64,000 bases of DNA, from assembly GCA_016946835.1 (NCBI GenBank), contig JACVTC010000144.1, positions 159,001 to 223,000 of the forward strand. The letters are read 5' to 3'. Source of the stretch: Neocallimastix lanati (nom. inval.) (taxonomy: Eukaryota; Neocallimastigomycota; Neocallimastigomycetes; Neocallimastigales; Neocallimastigaceae). Every line of letters begins with the position of its first letter. Position 1 is the stretch's first letter. The translations under genes and the position numbers were made by a program. Shown piece by piece: positions 1-13,200 of the stretch. A model generated the notes under the pieces. It ran no database searches and was not told the origin of the DNA. It saw only the letters and a program-made list of their open reading frames with translations.

Positions 1-220
1 AGTTAATTAATATGATAAAAATAAAATAAAATAAAATAAAATAAAATAAAAATAAAATAAAATAAAAATAAAATATTACAAAACAAATATCCTAAAATAA
101 AAATTTTAAATAATTAAATAAAATAATTAATATTATTATTAGAATATATAATTTAATACAATTCCCCAGTGTAGCGCCCAAAACTATTGTAAATACGAAT
201 ATTTAAAATATATCGTATCA
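1..220 (+). repeat. A1 5' LTR (3' part only)
   Basis: Matches 9365-9584 without a difference that I could find and ends in the same GTATCA. The internal region starts at 221. It contains an A-rich run of AAAAT units and the block AGAATATATAATT...TTCCCC that recurs in related LTRs in the window (I1, I2, I3). Confidence 0.92.
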
Positions 221-226
221 TATTTT

Positions 227-245
227 TGGTGGAGAATCCGGGCGC
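227..245 (+). other. A1 primer-binding site (tRNA type)
   Basis: TGGTGGAGAATCCGGGCGC starts six bases after the LTR end. TGG complements the CCA end of a tRNA. C1 and C2 have a related site (TGGTGGAGATATCGGGG), so group 1 elements probably use the same or similar tRNA. I cannot name the tRNA. Confidence 0.7.
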
Positions 246-447
246 TGCACTATTAAATTATATGAAAATAATAATAATATTATAAAAAAAAAAAATTAAT
301 TTTTTTTTATTAAAATATATATATATATATAATAGTAAAAATAAATAAATAATATTAGAGATAAGTCGAATTAAATAAGAAAATAAATTACGTATTAAAT
401 ATAAGTTTTGTTTCATTTTTTTTTCCTTTTTTAGTAGTTAATTAATA

Positions 448-2045
448 ATGGTTGACGCTTCCAAAGTAAAACGTGATCTACCATATCTATGTGACTATGG
501 TAAAGACATAGACACATGGATAGAAGATTTTAAGGGTGTCATGGAAATGCATGACATCCAAGATTCATCTAGAATTTTTGTATGGCTAAAAATAGCCGTG
601 GAGGCTGACTTGAGGAACGTTTTGAAATCATTAGTAACCACTCGGAATAATATCACAAGGTATCCAAACTATAAAGAAGTGCAATCAGCTATTGAAAAGT
701 ATATGGATATAAAACCAGCTGATAAATGCTCAGTTTTAAAAAATCTGAAAATAAAACCAAATGAAAATATAAAGAATTTTAACTACCGTTATTTAACCTT
801 GTATCATCGATTAGATAGAGATTATCAGAAGATTATATCAGTCGATGATTATTTAAATTCAATAAAATCAAGAATATATGTTCATTCTCAAATTCTCTTA
901 GCCGAATGTGATACCTTGTCGGATGCTTTTGAAGTGGCTGTAAGAGCCGAGAAAGCCGAAAAAAGGACCATAGGAAATAATGAATTTCTCAACACTTCTA
1001 TGGTCTTCCAAAATAATTCTAATTGTCAAAATTCTTTATTAGAACATCCATTATATAGAGGATTGACCGAAGGAAATAGGGATTTAGATAATTCTATACA
1101 AAATGCGTATTATGTGGGCAACGCTGATCTGTTTTCTACTGGTCGATATCGTCAAGAAAGATTTAATTCAAGGAATAATAATAACAACAATAATAATAAT
1201 CAATTTAGAAATTTTACTTGCTACCTCTGTGGCGAACCAGGTCACAAAGCAAGAGAATGTAACAAAAGAAATTTAAGAAATAAAAATAAATCTCATAATT
1301 ATAGTCAGGATCAGAATCAATTAATGACCTTCGGAAAATTTAATTCTGGATTTTATAATGAAAATAATTATAATAATAATGGAAATAGAATGTTTAATAA
1401 CGGAAATAATGGAAATAATTATAATATTAATAATAATAATAATAATAATTATAATACTCTATATGGTAATAATAATTATAACAGTAATTATAATAACAAT
1501 AATAATAATTATAATAATTTCTATAACAGTAATATTAATAGTAGCAATAATAGTAATTATAATAATTTCAATAACAGTAACAATAATAATAATAATAATA
1601 ATTTCAATAACAGTAACAATAATAATAATAATAATTTTGGTAACTATAATAATAATTCCAATAATAATAATATTAACAATGGTAATTATAATTTTAGGAA
1701 CAACAACAATAGAGGAAAAAATAATTATAATAACAATGATAATTATAATAATAACAATTATAGCAATAATAATTATATTAATAGCAATTATAACAATAAA
1801 ATTATAATAACAATAATATGTATAATAACAATAATAATTATAATAGAAATAATAATTATAACAGTAATAGTAATTATGGAAATAATAATTATAATACTAA
1901 TAATACTAATTATGACAACTATAGCAATGATAACTACAATAATGCAAGAAATATTGAAGAAATAACAAATAAAAGCAATCCTAGGTACTTTGATAATCAA
2001 AGTCCTCATCAGCAAAATATTAGAAGCGATAGCAATTTAAAATAG
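448..2045 (+). CDS. gag: A1 Gag (nucleocapsid protein, frameshifted Asn-rich tail)
   Basis: Structural protein forming the virus-like particle and binding element RNA. The start ATG at 448 follows a T-rich leader. The N-terminal half (residues ~10-180) resembles a retrotransposon capsid domain; a CCHC zinc knuckle (CYLCGEPGHKAREC) is at residues 258-271. The remainder is mostly Asn and Tyr from AAT/AAC/TAT runs. As written, the frame switches near 1798-1801 to an Ile-rich shadow ending at 1965. One extra A there explains this: the next frame continues the Asn-rich tail and ends ARNIEEITNKSNPRYFDNQS...SNLK, stopping at 2045. That stop lies directly after slippery TTTAAAA, exactly where related elements have it. 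So 2045 is taken as the ancestral end; the indel is a mutation or a sequencing slip in a microsatellite. Confidence 0.85.
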
Positions 2046-2086
2046 ATTATGGGAGAAGGCCAACTTCCAGTAAACAAACCACCCTT
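2036..2086 (+). promoter_or_regulatory. A1 predicted -1 ribosomal frameshift signal between gag and pol
   Basis: Slippery heptamer T TTA AAA (2036-2042) in the gag frame, then gag stop TAG (2043-2045). After an 8-nt spacer comes a stem GGGAG (2051-2055) pairing with CTTCC (2064-2068, one G-U) around an 8-nt loop. Loop AAGG (2056-2059) could pair with CCTT (2083-2086). The pol frame is open from here on and is -1 relative to gag. Identical geometry occurs in C1, C2 and L1. Confidence 0.8.
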
Positions 2087-2578
2087 TTATGTATAAATAA
2101 CGACAATTATTGTAATGATAACTTCAATAATCATTATAATAATAATAATAATATTAATGAACCTAATAATTATAATGAAAATAATATATATTACAAGAAT
2201 ATTAAAAATAAAAATAATAATTTACTAATTAATAATAATGAAAGAAATGAAAATTATGGAAATAATGAAGAAATGGATATCAAGAATAAAGACAACAACT
2301 ATAAAAACAATGAGAATATTTATTTAGTTAATAGAAAAGATAATTTTAATACCAATTCCAATGATAATGATAATAATAATTATAATTATAATATTTATGA
2401 TAATTATAATAGTAATAATAATTATTGCAATAAACCAAATTGTAACAATAACAATAATACTAATAATAACAATAACTTTAATAATAACAATAACCATAAA
2501 AATAAAAAAAATAATAATTACACATATAATAATAATTACATTAATAATCGTTACAATAATGATAATAATAGTAATAGT

Positions 2579-2618
<40 letters not shown>

Positions 2619-3628
2619 GTAATGATAATCATAATAATAGTTATAATAATAATTATAATTTTGGTAATAATGGTAATAATTATAATAATGATGATCATAA
2701 TAATCGAGGTAATATTAATAACGATAATTATAATAATAGTAGTCATAGTTATATTAATAATAATAATAGTAATATTAATAATAATAGTGATATTAATAAT
2801 AATGTTAATATTAATAATAATAATAGTAATTATAACAATAAGAATCTTAATAATAATTATAGTAATAGTGATTATAATAATGATAATTATAATAATAACG
2901 ATACTAATAATTACAATCATAATAATAATTATAAAAATTACAATAACTATAATTATAATTATAATAATAGTATTATGAAATGTAATAGTGATAATGTTAA
3001 TATGAGAAATGATAATAATGATTATTATATCGATGATAATAATAATCATTATAATAATTGTAATAATCATTGTAATAATAATATTAAGGATAATGATAAT
3101 AAAAAAAATGATTATTATAATAACAATTATAATAAAAATAATAATAATAATGTTTATTTAAGAGATACCAATGAAGAATTCCAGGATGAAGTTGTTTTTG
3201 CTGCTCAGAGAAAAGGGAAACAAAATAAAGAAAAATATAAGGGGCCTTATAAAGAAACACAAAGGCTTCATCTCAAAGATAATCCAGTTCCTATTCACAC
3301 TCCAGCCATGAAACAAATAAATAATAATAATGATAATTATAATGATAGTAATAATAATGAGGAACTAAATAATAATAAAATAATTGAAGGTGAAAATCTT
3401 TCTTCTACAAAAAAGGTTAATTTTAGAGAAAATCCAGATATTATTGAAATTAATAATAATGGAAATATTCGAGATGAAGATAATATGAATTTAGAGGATG
3501 ATCCAAATAATTTAAATTATAATAATAATAATAACCATAATATTAATATTGATGATTATAATAATAATATTAACAATAATGACAATTCTAATAATATCAA
3601 TAATAATTATAATAATAATAATAATAAC

Positions 3629-3677
<49 letters not shown>

Positions 3678-6600
3678 TTAATGATAATATTAATACTAAT
3701 AATGATAGTAATAATAACACAGAAAAATTGGAACATTTGGATATATCATATATAAACCAACCAAATATTTCAAACGCAAAAAAAATTAACAAATTAAATA
3801 GAATTAAAGAGATAATATCCAATACTACAAACGAAAATGAAAATGGAGGTAATACTAAGACGTCAAAATTAGAGAAACATATTAAAATGATCAATTTGGT
3901 CGATAATTATGATATAAATGACCTGGTTAAAGATGTTGCCAATATAGAAGTCAAACTTAAATTGGCACACTTATTGGACTTATGTCCTAAATTTCGTACC
4001 GGGTTTAACAAAGAACAAAAATTAATTAAAAGTACCAGTAAAGAATTTTTAATAAATGCTTTATCATTGTTAAGCGACTATAAAGTTATAAAAGTAAATG
4101 GTACTATTGAAGGATCCTACGCAGAAATATTCTTAGATTCTTGTGCAAGTGTTAATTTAATTACTGCTGCTGCATTCGAGAAGTATAAAATAAATAAAAC
4201 GGCCGTTGGAACTATTTCGGAAAGAATATTCCAGGCTTATTCTAATAATTATATTTCTTCGGATGTATACGAATTAGAAATTGAAATAGGCGGCTACACT
4301 TTCAAAGACTATTTCAGAAAAATAGAAAAAGATGATATTTTCGACGTGTTAATTGGTATTGACACGCTTAAGAAAAATAGATTTGTGCTAGATTTAGTTG
4401 ATGATACATTATTACGTAAAAATGATAATGGTGATTTTATTGAACTTTCTAATTTAATGTATAATGTAAATTTTTCTAATGTTAATGATTTAAATATTAA
4501 TAAAAATGATTCTGAAAATTATGTTACGCGTTGTGATGGTATTATCAATTATTGTGCGTGTTCAAATTTTTTGTGTAATGATACTTCTAATATAAATATT
4601 AGTGATTTTGATAATTTAATATTATCTAATGATGAAGTTCTTAATAATAATGATTTATTTTCTATTGATAATACTGTGTTATTTCTTAATAATGATTCAA
4701 AAATTTGTCCCGCTATTCTTTTAATAACTTCTGATGATAATTCATCTTTTGTTGATTTAAAATCTCTGCAAAATGATAAGAAAATTTCGCTTGTACACGA
4801 CATATTATCTGAAGTACCTTCTTCTATTAGAGATTCAATTAAAATTTTATTTTTATCATACACGGATATTTTAGCTGTTAAAACAGATGATTTAGGTAAT
4901 TCTAAATTATTTCCTCATAGAATTAATTTAGTTCCTGGTACTCACCCTGTTAAACAGAGAGCATATAGACTCTCTAAAGTACAAGCAGATGCTCTAAAAA
5001 AAGAAATAATTAAACTCATTAACAATAAATTAATTGTTCCTTCAAATTCTCCTTGGTCTTCACCAGTTGTTCTTGTGTTAAAAAAAAATGGTCAAGTAAG
5101 AATGTGCGTTGATTATAGAGTAGTAAATAACTGTACGAAGAAAGATGCCTATGCCCTTCCTATTATCGATGATATTCTTTATTATGTAGGAAACACCGCA
5201 GTTCTTTCAACAATTGATTTATTTTCAGGATACCATCAAATTCCTATGCATCCTGATGATAGAGATATTACGTGTTTTACTACTATTTATGGTAATTTTA
5301 ATTTTCAAGTTATGCCTTTTGGGTTGTGTAATGCTCCCGCAACTTTTCAAAGGGAGATGAACCGAATATTCTTCGACTTGATTGGTGTTTGTGTCTTTGT
5401 CTATATCGATGATCTTGTTGTGTATTCTCCCTCAATGGATCAGCATATTAAAGATCTTGAAAAAGTTTTCAAAATTCTACATAATAATGGATTAAAAATT
5501 AATTTAGAGAAATGTCATTTTTTTAAAGAAGAAGTAGAATTATTAGGACACAAATTATCTACTAAAGGAATTAGTCCTATTGATTCAAAAGTGAATGTTA
5601 TTATGAATTGGTTACCTCCTAAAAATATTAAGCAACTACGTTCTTTTTTAGGTGCTATTGGCTATTATAGGAAATTCATTTATAATTTTGCTCAAATTGC
5701 TAAACCATTATATGAACTTACAAAAAAAAATGTTCCTTTTGTATGGACTGATACTACTAATAAGGCTTTTGTTGAATTAAAAAATAAAATAATTTCTGCA
5801 CCTATTTTATCACCTCCTGTTTTTGAAAAACCATTTATAATTCGTACGGACGCCTCTAAATATGGTATTGGTGGAGTTCTTATTCAGTTAGATGAGAATA
5901 ATGATGAAAAGCCTATTTATTTTGAAAGTCGTACCTTAGTAAATGCAGAATTAAACTATAGTATTACGGATTTGGAAGGATTAGCTGCTTACTATTGTGT
6001 TATGAAATTTAGACCATTTTTAACAGGTAATAATTTTGAAACTATTTTGTACACTGATCATAAACCCTTAGTTTATATTTTCAATAGTAAAGAACCTACT
6101 TCTAGCCGTCATATTAAATGGATTACGGAATTCAGTATTTTAAAAGTTAAAGTTTTATATGAAGAGGGGAGGAGAAATGTAATTGCAGATGCACTTTCAA
6201 GATTAAATTCTGGTGAAGATATACAAAATAAGAATGTAGAAGAAAATAAAAATATTATTTTGGAAAACAATTTTAATAAAGATAATAATTCAATTAAAAA
6301 TATTATTTTAAAAGAGAATATAAGAAATAATAATTCTAATGAAATTAATAAATCAAGAAATAAAATCAGTAGGGAAAATACTAATGACAATTTATTTATA
6401 AAAATAGACAATAAAAATACTATTAAAAATAGCAATTTATCTAAAAAAATAAAAATAAATAATATCACAAACAATCATAAATTATATGAGAATGAAAACA
6501 ATAATAATTATAATAAAAATAATATCTCTGATAAAAAAATAGAAATTAATGGGTTTAATAAAAATAATAACTTTAATACTAATAATAATTATATTAAAAA

Positions 6601-7344
6601 TAACAATTATAATAAAAACAATAATCATAATGAAAATAGCAATTGTAATAAAAATAGCAATTGTAATAAAAATAGCAATTATGATAAAGGCAATAATCCT
6701 AATGAAAATAATTTTGTTGGAAATAATAATAGGAATAAAAATAATAATCTCAATGAAAATAATAATTATAATAAAATTAATTACTTAGATGAAAAATTAA
6801 AAAATTGTAACATTATTCAAAATAACTATTCAAATGAAAACAAAGAAAATTATAATACAAAATATAATAATATACATGATGCATATAAAAATAATAATTA
6901 TTTAACAAAGGAAACAAGCTTTAAAACCGAAATATTAAATAATAATGTAATTCAAAATAATGTATTATTTAGAGATATAAAAAATGAGAGTACAACAAAT
7001 GAAAATGAAAAAGAAAATGAAAATGAAAAAAATAATATTGTAAATCAAAATAATATAAGCATTAATAATAAATTCAATAAAATTTTGAATATTGATAAAA
7101 ATATTAACAAAAAATCTCTTAATAAAAATGAACAAGAAGATCATAGAAGTATAACTATAGGAAAAAAGAAATATAATAATATTTTAAAAATTGATAAAAT
7201 TAATAATAATTTTACAAATAATAACATTCAAAAGGATGATAATAATGAAATGTTAAATAATGATATAAATAAAAATTACTCAAGAAATATTTTATCTAAC
7301 AATAATGTATATCTAGATACAAATTTCGTAATAAATGTTACACC

Positions 7345-7428
<84 letters not shown>

Positions 7429-8632
7429 AATAAATAATAATGAAAATAATAATAATGATGAAAAATTTTTAAATGATTTTATTGATAATTATATAAAACA
7501 AAAATTTGTAGAAATAGATGGGATTATTTATTATAAACAAAATAATAATTTAAGAAGAGTAATTTTTAATGAAAAAGAAAAATGGAAATTAATTAATTTA
7601 GCACATAACGTAGGACATGAAGGTTGTTATAAAACCTATCATAGATTAAAAAGAGATTACTTTTGGAAAGGAATGAATAAAGATATAAAAATATTTATAA
7701 AATGTTGTAAGAAATGTCAAATGTATAAGCCACAGCCTCAAAATAAATACCCTGAAGATATTCCAACACCACCAGGATTGCCTTTCACAAGAGTTGGTTT
7801 AGATTTAGTTGGTCCATTATATACAACTGCTAGAGGAAATAGATATATCATAGTATTAGTTGACTACCTTACCAAATGGGTGGAAGCTGAACCATTAGAA
7901 AAAACAGAATCTGAAGATGTAATAAGATTTTTAATTAATGTGTTTTCGAGGCATGGAATACCAGAGTTATTAATTACAGATAATGGCCCACAACTTATTT
8001 CAGATAAAACTAAAGCTTTTCTCGATTTGCATGATGTATATGTACATAATGTGGCTACGTATCATCCACCTTCTAATGGAGAAGTTGAGAATAGAAATAG
8101 AGAAATTGGAAAATATTTGCGACTTTTAGGAAAAAATAATAAAGATTGGGATGATATTCTACCTAGTGCTTTATGGGCGCTTAGAACAGCGAAGAATGAA
8201 GTAACAAAATATAGCAGTTTTGAATTACTTTATGGTAGAAGGGATTTGCAACCTTTCGAACTTACAATTAATGTTGATCAAAAACATGAAGATGAAACTG
8301 ATGAAGAATATTATTTAAGAAAATTTATTACACATAATAAATGGATTAATGAAGCTATTCGGAATATAGAAACTGCTAATGAACTATGGAAAGATAGAAG
8401 AAAACAAATTAAAAGATTAAGAAGTGAATTTAAACCTGGAGATTTAGTATTAATCAGGAATTTTAATAGAAGAAAATTGGACCCTTATTTTATTGGACCA
8501 TTAAAAATAGTTAAGCAACAATTTAATACTGTTACAGTTTGTGATCCAATTACTAATGAAGTTGCCGAAAGAAATATACATCTCAAAAATGTTATTCCTT
8601 ATATAAGTAGTTTTGTAGAAATCACTGATTAA
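2042..8632 (+). CDS. pol: A1 Pol polyprotein (protease, RT, RNase H, integrase) with long poly-Asn inserts
   Basis: Read by -1 frameshift from gag; open from 2042, first ATG at 2273. Counting from 2273: Asn-rich region to ~residue 540; aspartic protease FLDSCAS near 621 (Cys in place of the usual Gly of D-S/T-G); reverse transcriptase with VMPFGL and YIDD near 1043; RNase H IRTDASKYGIGG near 1191; a second Asn/Lys-rich block ~1320-1730 ending in an uninterrupted AAT run; integrase HHCC zinc finger (HNVGHEG...CCKKC) ~1775-1820; integrase D (GLDLVGPL ~1841), D (ITDNG ~1901), E (NRNREIG ~1939); GPY/F module (YFIGPLKIV ~2070). No chromodomain. At ~2200 aa it is far longer than usual gypsy Pol; the excess is low-complexity Asn. 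Catalytic residues other than the protease Cys look intact. Confidence 0.92.
7345..7426 (+). repeat. (AAT)n microsatellite in the A1 pol coding region
   Basis: About 27 uninterrupted AAT units encode a poly-Asn run between RNase H and integrase. Further AAT-rich runs lie at about 1170-1800, 2340-3160 and 3520-3720 in the same element. Confidence 0.95.
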
Positions 8633-8676
8633 TATTAATATTTAAAAAATAATAATAGTTTAAAATAAATCACTAC

Positions 8677-8740
<64 letters not shown>

Positions 8741-8906
8741 AGATATATATATATATAATAATCATATAATTATATTACAAAAAATTTTTTTTTTAAAAAA
8801 AAAAAAAAAAAAAAAAATAATGCCTTATAAATTTTAAAATTTATTATTTCATACAAATATTCTTTAGACTTCAAGGGACGAAGTCTGATCTAAAGCGTGG
8901 GCGTTC
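8633..8906 (+). other. A1 3' untranslated region with poly-A tract, hairpin and polypurine-like tract
   Basis: Holds an A run of about 60 bases (8679-8738), a second A run (~8797-8817), then a perfect 7-bp hairpin AGACTTC / GAAGTCT (8866-8872, 8880-8886) with loop AAGGGAC. The G-rich AAAGCGTGGGCG (8892-8903) just before the LTR is the likely plus-strand primer. No gene. Confidence 0.7.
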
Positions 8907-9584
8907 TGATACAAGATGAAAAGAAAAATAATGATACTTTAAAATTATTATTAAATTATATTAATTATATAAAGTTTGTAAAATATATATTATTATAAAA
9001 TTAAAATTAATTATATAAAAATGATGAATTATATTAATTATAAATCATATAAAATAATATTATTATAGTATAAAATTTAATTATTATAATATAAACTTTT
9101 ATATTAATGTTTATATAAAATATAACAATTATGATTTAATATAGAGATAATAATTATAAAAAAAAATATATAAAAAATATTATAAAAAAAAAAATGTTTT
9201 TTGTTAAAAAAAAAATTATTGATATATGTTAATTAGTAATAGTTGATTTAATATAAGAAAAATGTTTTAATTAGTTAAGATAGTAGTTTAGTTATTAGTT
9301 TTAATAAAATTAGTTGTTTAAGTAATTAATTGTAGAATATTATAATTAAATTATAATTATTAATAGTTAATTAATATGATAAAAATAAAATAAAATAAAA
9401 TAAAATAAAATAAAAATAAAATAAAATAAAAATAAAATATTACAAAACAAATATCCTAAAATAAAAATTTTAAATAATTAAATAAAATAATTAATATTAT
9501 TATTAGAATATATAATTTAATACAATTCCCCAGTGTAGCGCCCAAAACTATTGTAAATACGAATATTTAAAATATATCGTATCA
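8907..9584 (+). repeat. A1 3' LTR
   Basis: 678 bp, TGATAC...GTATCA. Its 3' 220 bases match the window-start LTR. The base run ACTT (9585-9588) lies between it and the next group 1 LTR (C1), which B1 has split. Confidence 0.93.
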
Positions 9585-9590
9585 ACTTTA

Positions 9591-10289
9591 TGTAATAACA
9601 CAAAATTAATACTTAACTTTTATTAAAATAACAATAATTGATAAAAAATATTTCGAGTTTATTAAGAAATTTTATTATATATTATTTTCTAAATAATAAC
9701 TCTTGATTTTTATTTTATAGAAAAAATCAAGGTTATTTATAATTTTTTTTGTTCATAATCTTAAAAGTTATTCTTTCAGGAAAAAGATTATGAGAAAAAA
9801 CCTGAAAGATAAAATAAATTAATTATTTATTATTTAATATAATTTAATATTATTTAATATTGGCAATTAACCAATATTTTATGAAATTATTTATTATGAT
9901 GTTTTAAGTTTATAATTATTAACTAATTTTATATTAATTTAATATTAATTATATTAATATTAAATGTTTTAATATAATTAATCACGTATTATTGTTAATG
10001 ATAAATCAAATGATTAATTATTTATATTAAATAGAAATTGGTTATTAATTAAAGATATTGTTTATATTTCATAATAATTAATTATTAATTAGTTAAAAAA
10101 TTAATTTTATCAATTAATAATTATTTTTATTTTATTATTTAATAACAATTATTAAAATTATAGTATATTAAATAATGTTAAGTGTTATTTTATTGAAAAA
10201 TTATTTAAATCTTAATTAATAATAAAAATAAATATAATATTCATATTATATTTGGTTAAGTGTGACTAATTAATTAGTCAACACTTACA
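9591..10289 (-). repeat. B1 3' LTR
   Basis: In sense orientation it starts TGTAAGTG at 10289. It supplies the TAA stop of the polyprotein. It holds the U3 pseudoknot (9753-9808). Confidence 0.95.
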
Positions 10290-13200
10290 TTGTCTCTCCT
10301 ACGTTTGATTCACTATTGTTTAGGTTTTTATTCCTTTCCGTATATGGTTCCAACTGAGAAATGTGAAATATTGGATGTAATTGTGAATTCTCGGGAAGCT
10401 TTAGCTTAAAATTATTTCTACCTTTATCTTCAATTATTTCAAAAGGTCCTAAGTATTGGACCGATAACTTCCTGGAAGGTTCGTTAGTGAAATAATATCT
10501 TCTAAGCCAGACTTTATCATTGATTGTTAATTTTGGACCTTGTTGTTTTTTGTTGTCTCCATATTTCTTGAAATCCTGTTTTGCCTTTATCAATTGTTTC
10601 TTTAAAGCATTGAAATGTTCGGTCCAATTTCTAACGAGCTCTGATGCATTATCTTTAAGAAGACTCGGAGGTGTATCAATTTGGAATGAGGGGTTGAAAC
10701 CGTAATTTGCAACAAAGGGTGTTTTACCTATTGATTTATGAATTGAATCGTTGTAAGTGATTTCACAAAAAGGAAGATAGAAAAACCAGTCATGCTGAGT
10801 TAAAGAACAATAGCAACGTAAATATTGCTCTATTACTGCGTTTGCTCTTTCCACCTGTCCGTTTGATTGTTGGTGATGTGCCGTTGCTAAATTTGGTTTT
10901 GCATTTATATAAGAACATAAGGCAGTCCAAAATTCAGCTGAAAATTGTGATCCGTGATCCGATACTATAACTTTAGGGAATCCGTGGTATTTGAATACGT
11001 TAAATAGTAGAAGTTTTGCCGTAAGTTCCGAAGAGGGTACATCAGAGGTAGCAACCAAATGAATCATTTTTGTGAGATGGTCTGAAACAACCATTATACA
11101 GGTACAATCTTGGGATCGTGGAAGTTGAACGATGAAATCTACACCTATTATTTCCCATGGTTTAGTTGGTACTGGAAGCGGAATAATTAAGCCATATGGT
11201 TTATGACGGCGTACTTTGCAAGATCCACATGTTTTACATGAAAGAACGTAATTGGAGATATCGTTCTTCATCAGCGGCCACCAATAATTCCTGCTAATTC
11301 TTTCAAGAGTTTTTTCAATTCCAAGGTGTCCTCCAAGTGGATCATCATGCATTTTTCGAAGTAAAGTAATTCTAAGATTAGAGGGAACAATAATTTTGTT
11401 ATTAAAGTGGAGAATGTTATTTTTTAATTGAAATAGTGAACTTTTAAAATTTTTTGTTTTATCTTTGAATTTGTTAAGTATATTGGAACAATAAGGGTCT
11501 TGAGATTGCATTTCTTGAAGTTTGACTAAGTTATCTTCCATAGAGAGGCAAAAATTATTTTCTTTTAATAAAATTTGAGATTCATTAATGTTTTTGGTGA
11601 GGTAATCTGGTCTTCGGGATAACGCATCTGGTTTCCCACCTTGAACCCCAGGCCTATAAGAAAGAACAAAATCAAATTTGGATAAGAAGAGACTCCATCG
11701 AATTTGTCGGGGGCTCAATTTTTGAGGTTTTTTGAAAAACAGAAGATTCCTATGGTCCGTAAAAACTTTAATAGGAAATTTTGCTCCTTCAAGGTGATGT
11801 CTCCATACATCAAAGGCAGTAATTATCGCCAATAATTCCTTGTCATAGATAGCGTAATTCGTTTCAGGACTTGTCAGTGAACGGGAATAAAAGGCAATAG
11901 GATGGATTAAGTTGTCGATCGATGAGTTTTGAGATAATACACATCCGAGGGCAAATTCGCTTGCGTCAGTTTCCAAAAAGAATTCTTTATCTTGGTCTGG
12001 AAAAATAAGGATATCAGTTGAATTAAATGATTTCTTTAAACTATCAAAAGCATTCTGAGCATCCTTATCCCATAGAAAAGTATTATTCTTAGATAAAAGT
12101 TTTCTTAAAGGATCCATAATTTTTGCGTAATCTTTGATAAAACGTCTATAAAAATTTGTAAACCCAAGGAAACTTTGCAGTTCAGTAAGGTTTTTTGGAA
12201 CTGGCCATTCCATAATGCATTTTATCTTGTCTTTATCCATTAGTAACCCATTAGCGGACACAACGAAGCCGAGAAAGGTGGTTTGTTTAACATGGAACTC
12301 ACATTTCTCAATCTTGCAGTATAATCCATTATTTAATAACTTACTCAATACTACTTTAACATGATTAATATGTTGATTTTCATCTGAAGAATAAATGATA
12401 ATGTCATCTAAATATATTTGAACGAATTTATTCAATTCTTCTGATAACGTGTCTTGAATGAACCTTTGGAAAACTGAAGGGGCGTTTCTTAATCCAAATG
12501 GCATTACTCTATATTGAAAATGTCCTAGTGGTGTCCTAAAAGCTGTTAAGTATTCACTATCTTTACTGACTCGCACGAGATTGTAAGCAGATTTGAGGTC
12601 TAATCTAGAAAATATTTGTGCCCCTTTAAAAACTTCGATAAGGTCATTAATTCTTGGAATTGGGAAACTGTTTCTTATTGTAATCGAATTGAGTCTACGG
12701 TAGTCAACACATAGACGCAACGATCCATCTTTTTTCTTCACAAACATTACCGGAGCACCTGCAGGAGAATTTGATTTAACAATGAACCCTTTGGTCAGAT
12801 TTTCATGAATATATTTTTCTAATTCTTCCTTTTCCTTTCTAGTAAGTGAATAGATAGGTCCGAAATACAATTGTCCCCCAGGGATGATATTTATTGTGAT
12901 ATCGTAGGGTCTATGTGGCGGAAGGGTATCCGCATTTTTAGTTTCAAATACGTCCAGTAAGTTGCTATAATATCTTAAGATAATCTCTTTGCTTTTACTG
13001 TTATTTAGTTTTGACTTCAACTCCTTAGACATCATAATATAACATATTTCATCTTCAAAAAGGTCTTTCAGATCAGGTTTGGCAGTGTCTTCTGACATTG
13101 GGTCTTCAGTTACAATTGCGGCTGTGACGTTCTTTGTGGATTGGATCTTGGTGCCTTTACAAGATGGGCAATGATCCAAACAATTTCCTTCTAAAAAGAA

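Larger units (their letters stand above)
1..9584 (+). mobile_element. A1: Ty3/gypsy LTR retrotransposon (left end cut by window)
   Basis: Order seen: partial 5' LTR, primer-binding site, gag, frameshift signal, pol (protease, RT, RNase H, integrase), polypurine-like tract, 3' LTR. The 220 bases of 5' LTR present look identical to the matching part of the 3' LTR (9365-9584), so the insertion is recent. LTR ends are TGATAC and GTATCA, a perfect inverted pair. The left target duplication is outside the window; the base run after the right LTR is ACTT, which also flanks the next element, C1. Gag has a one-base frameshift in its Asn-rich tail, otherwise the element is intact. Confidence 0.93.

Noticed and set aside
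1358-3894. Several Ile-, Leu- or Val-rich ORFs on both strands over the AAT tracts
   Set aside because: They are frame shadows of Asn codons (AAT read as ATA or TAA, ATT on the other strand) over A1 gag and pol.
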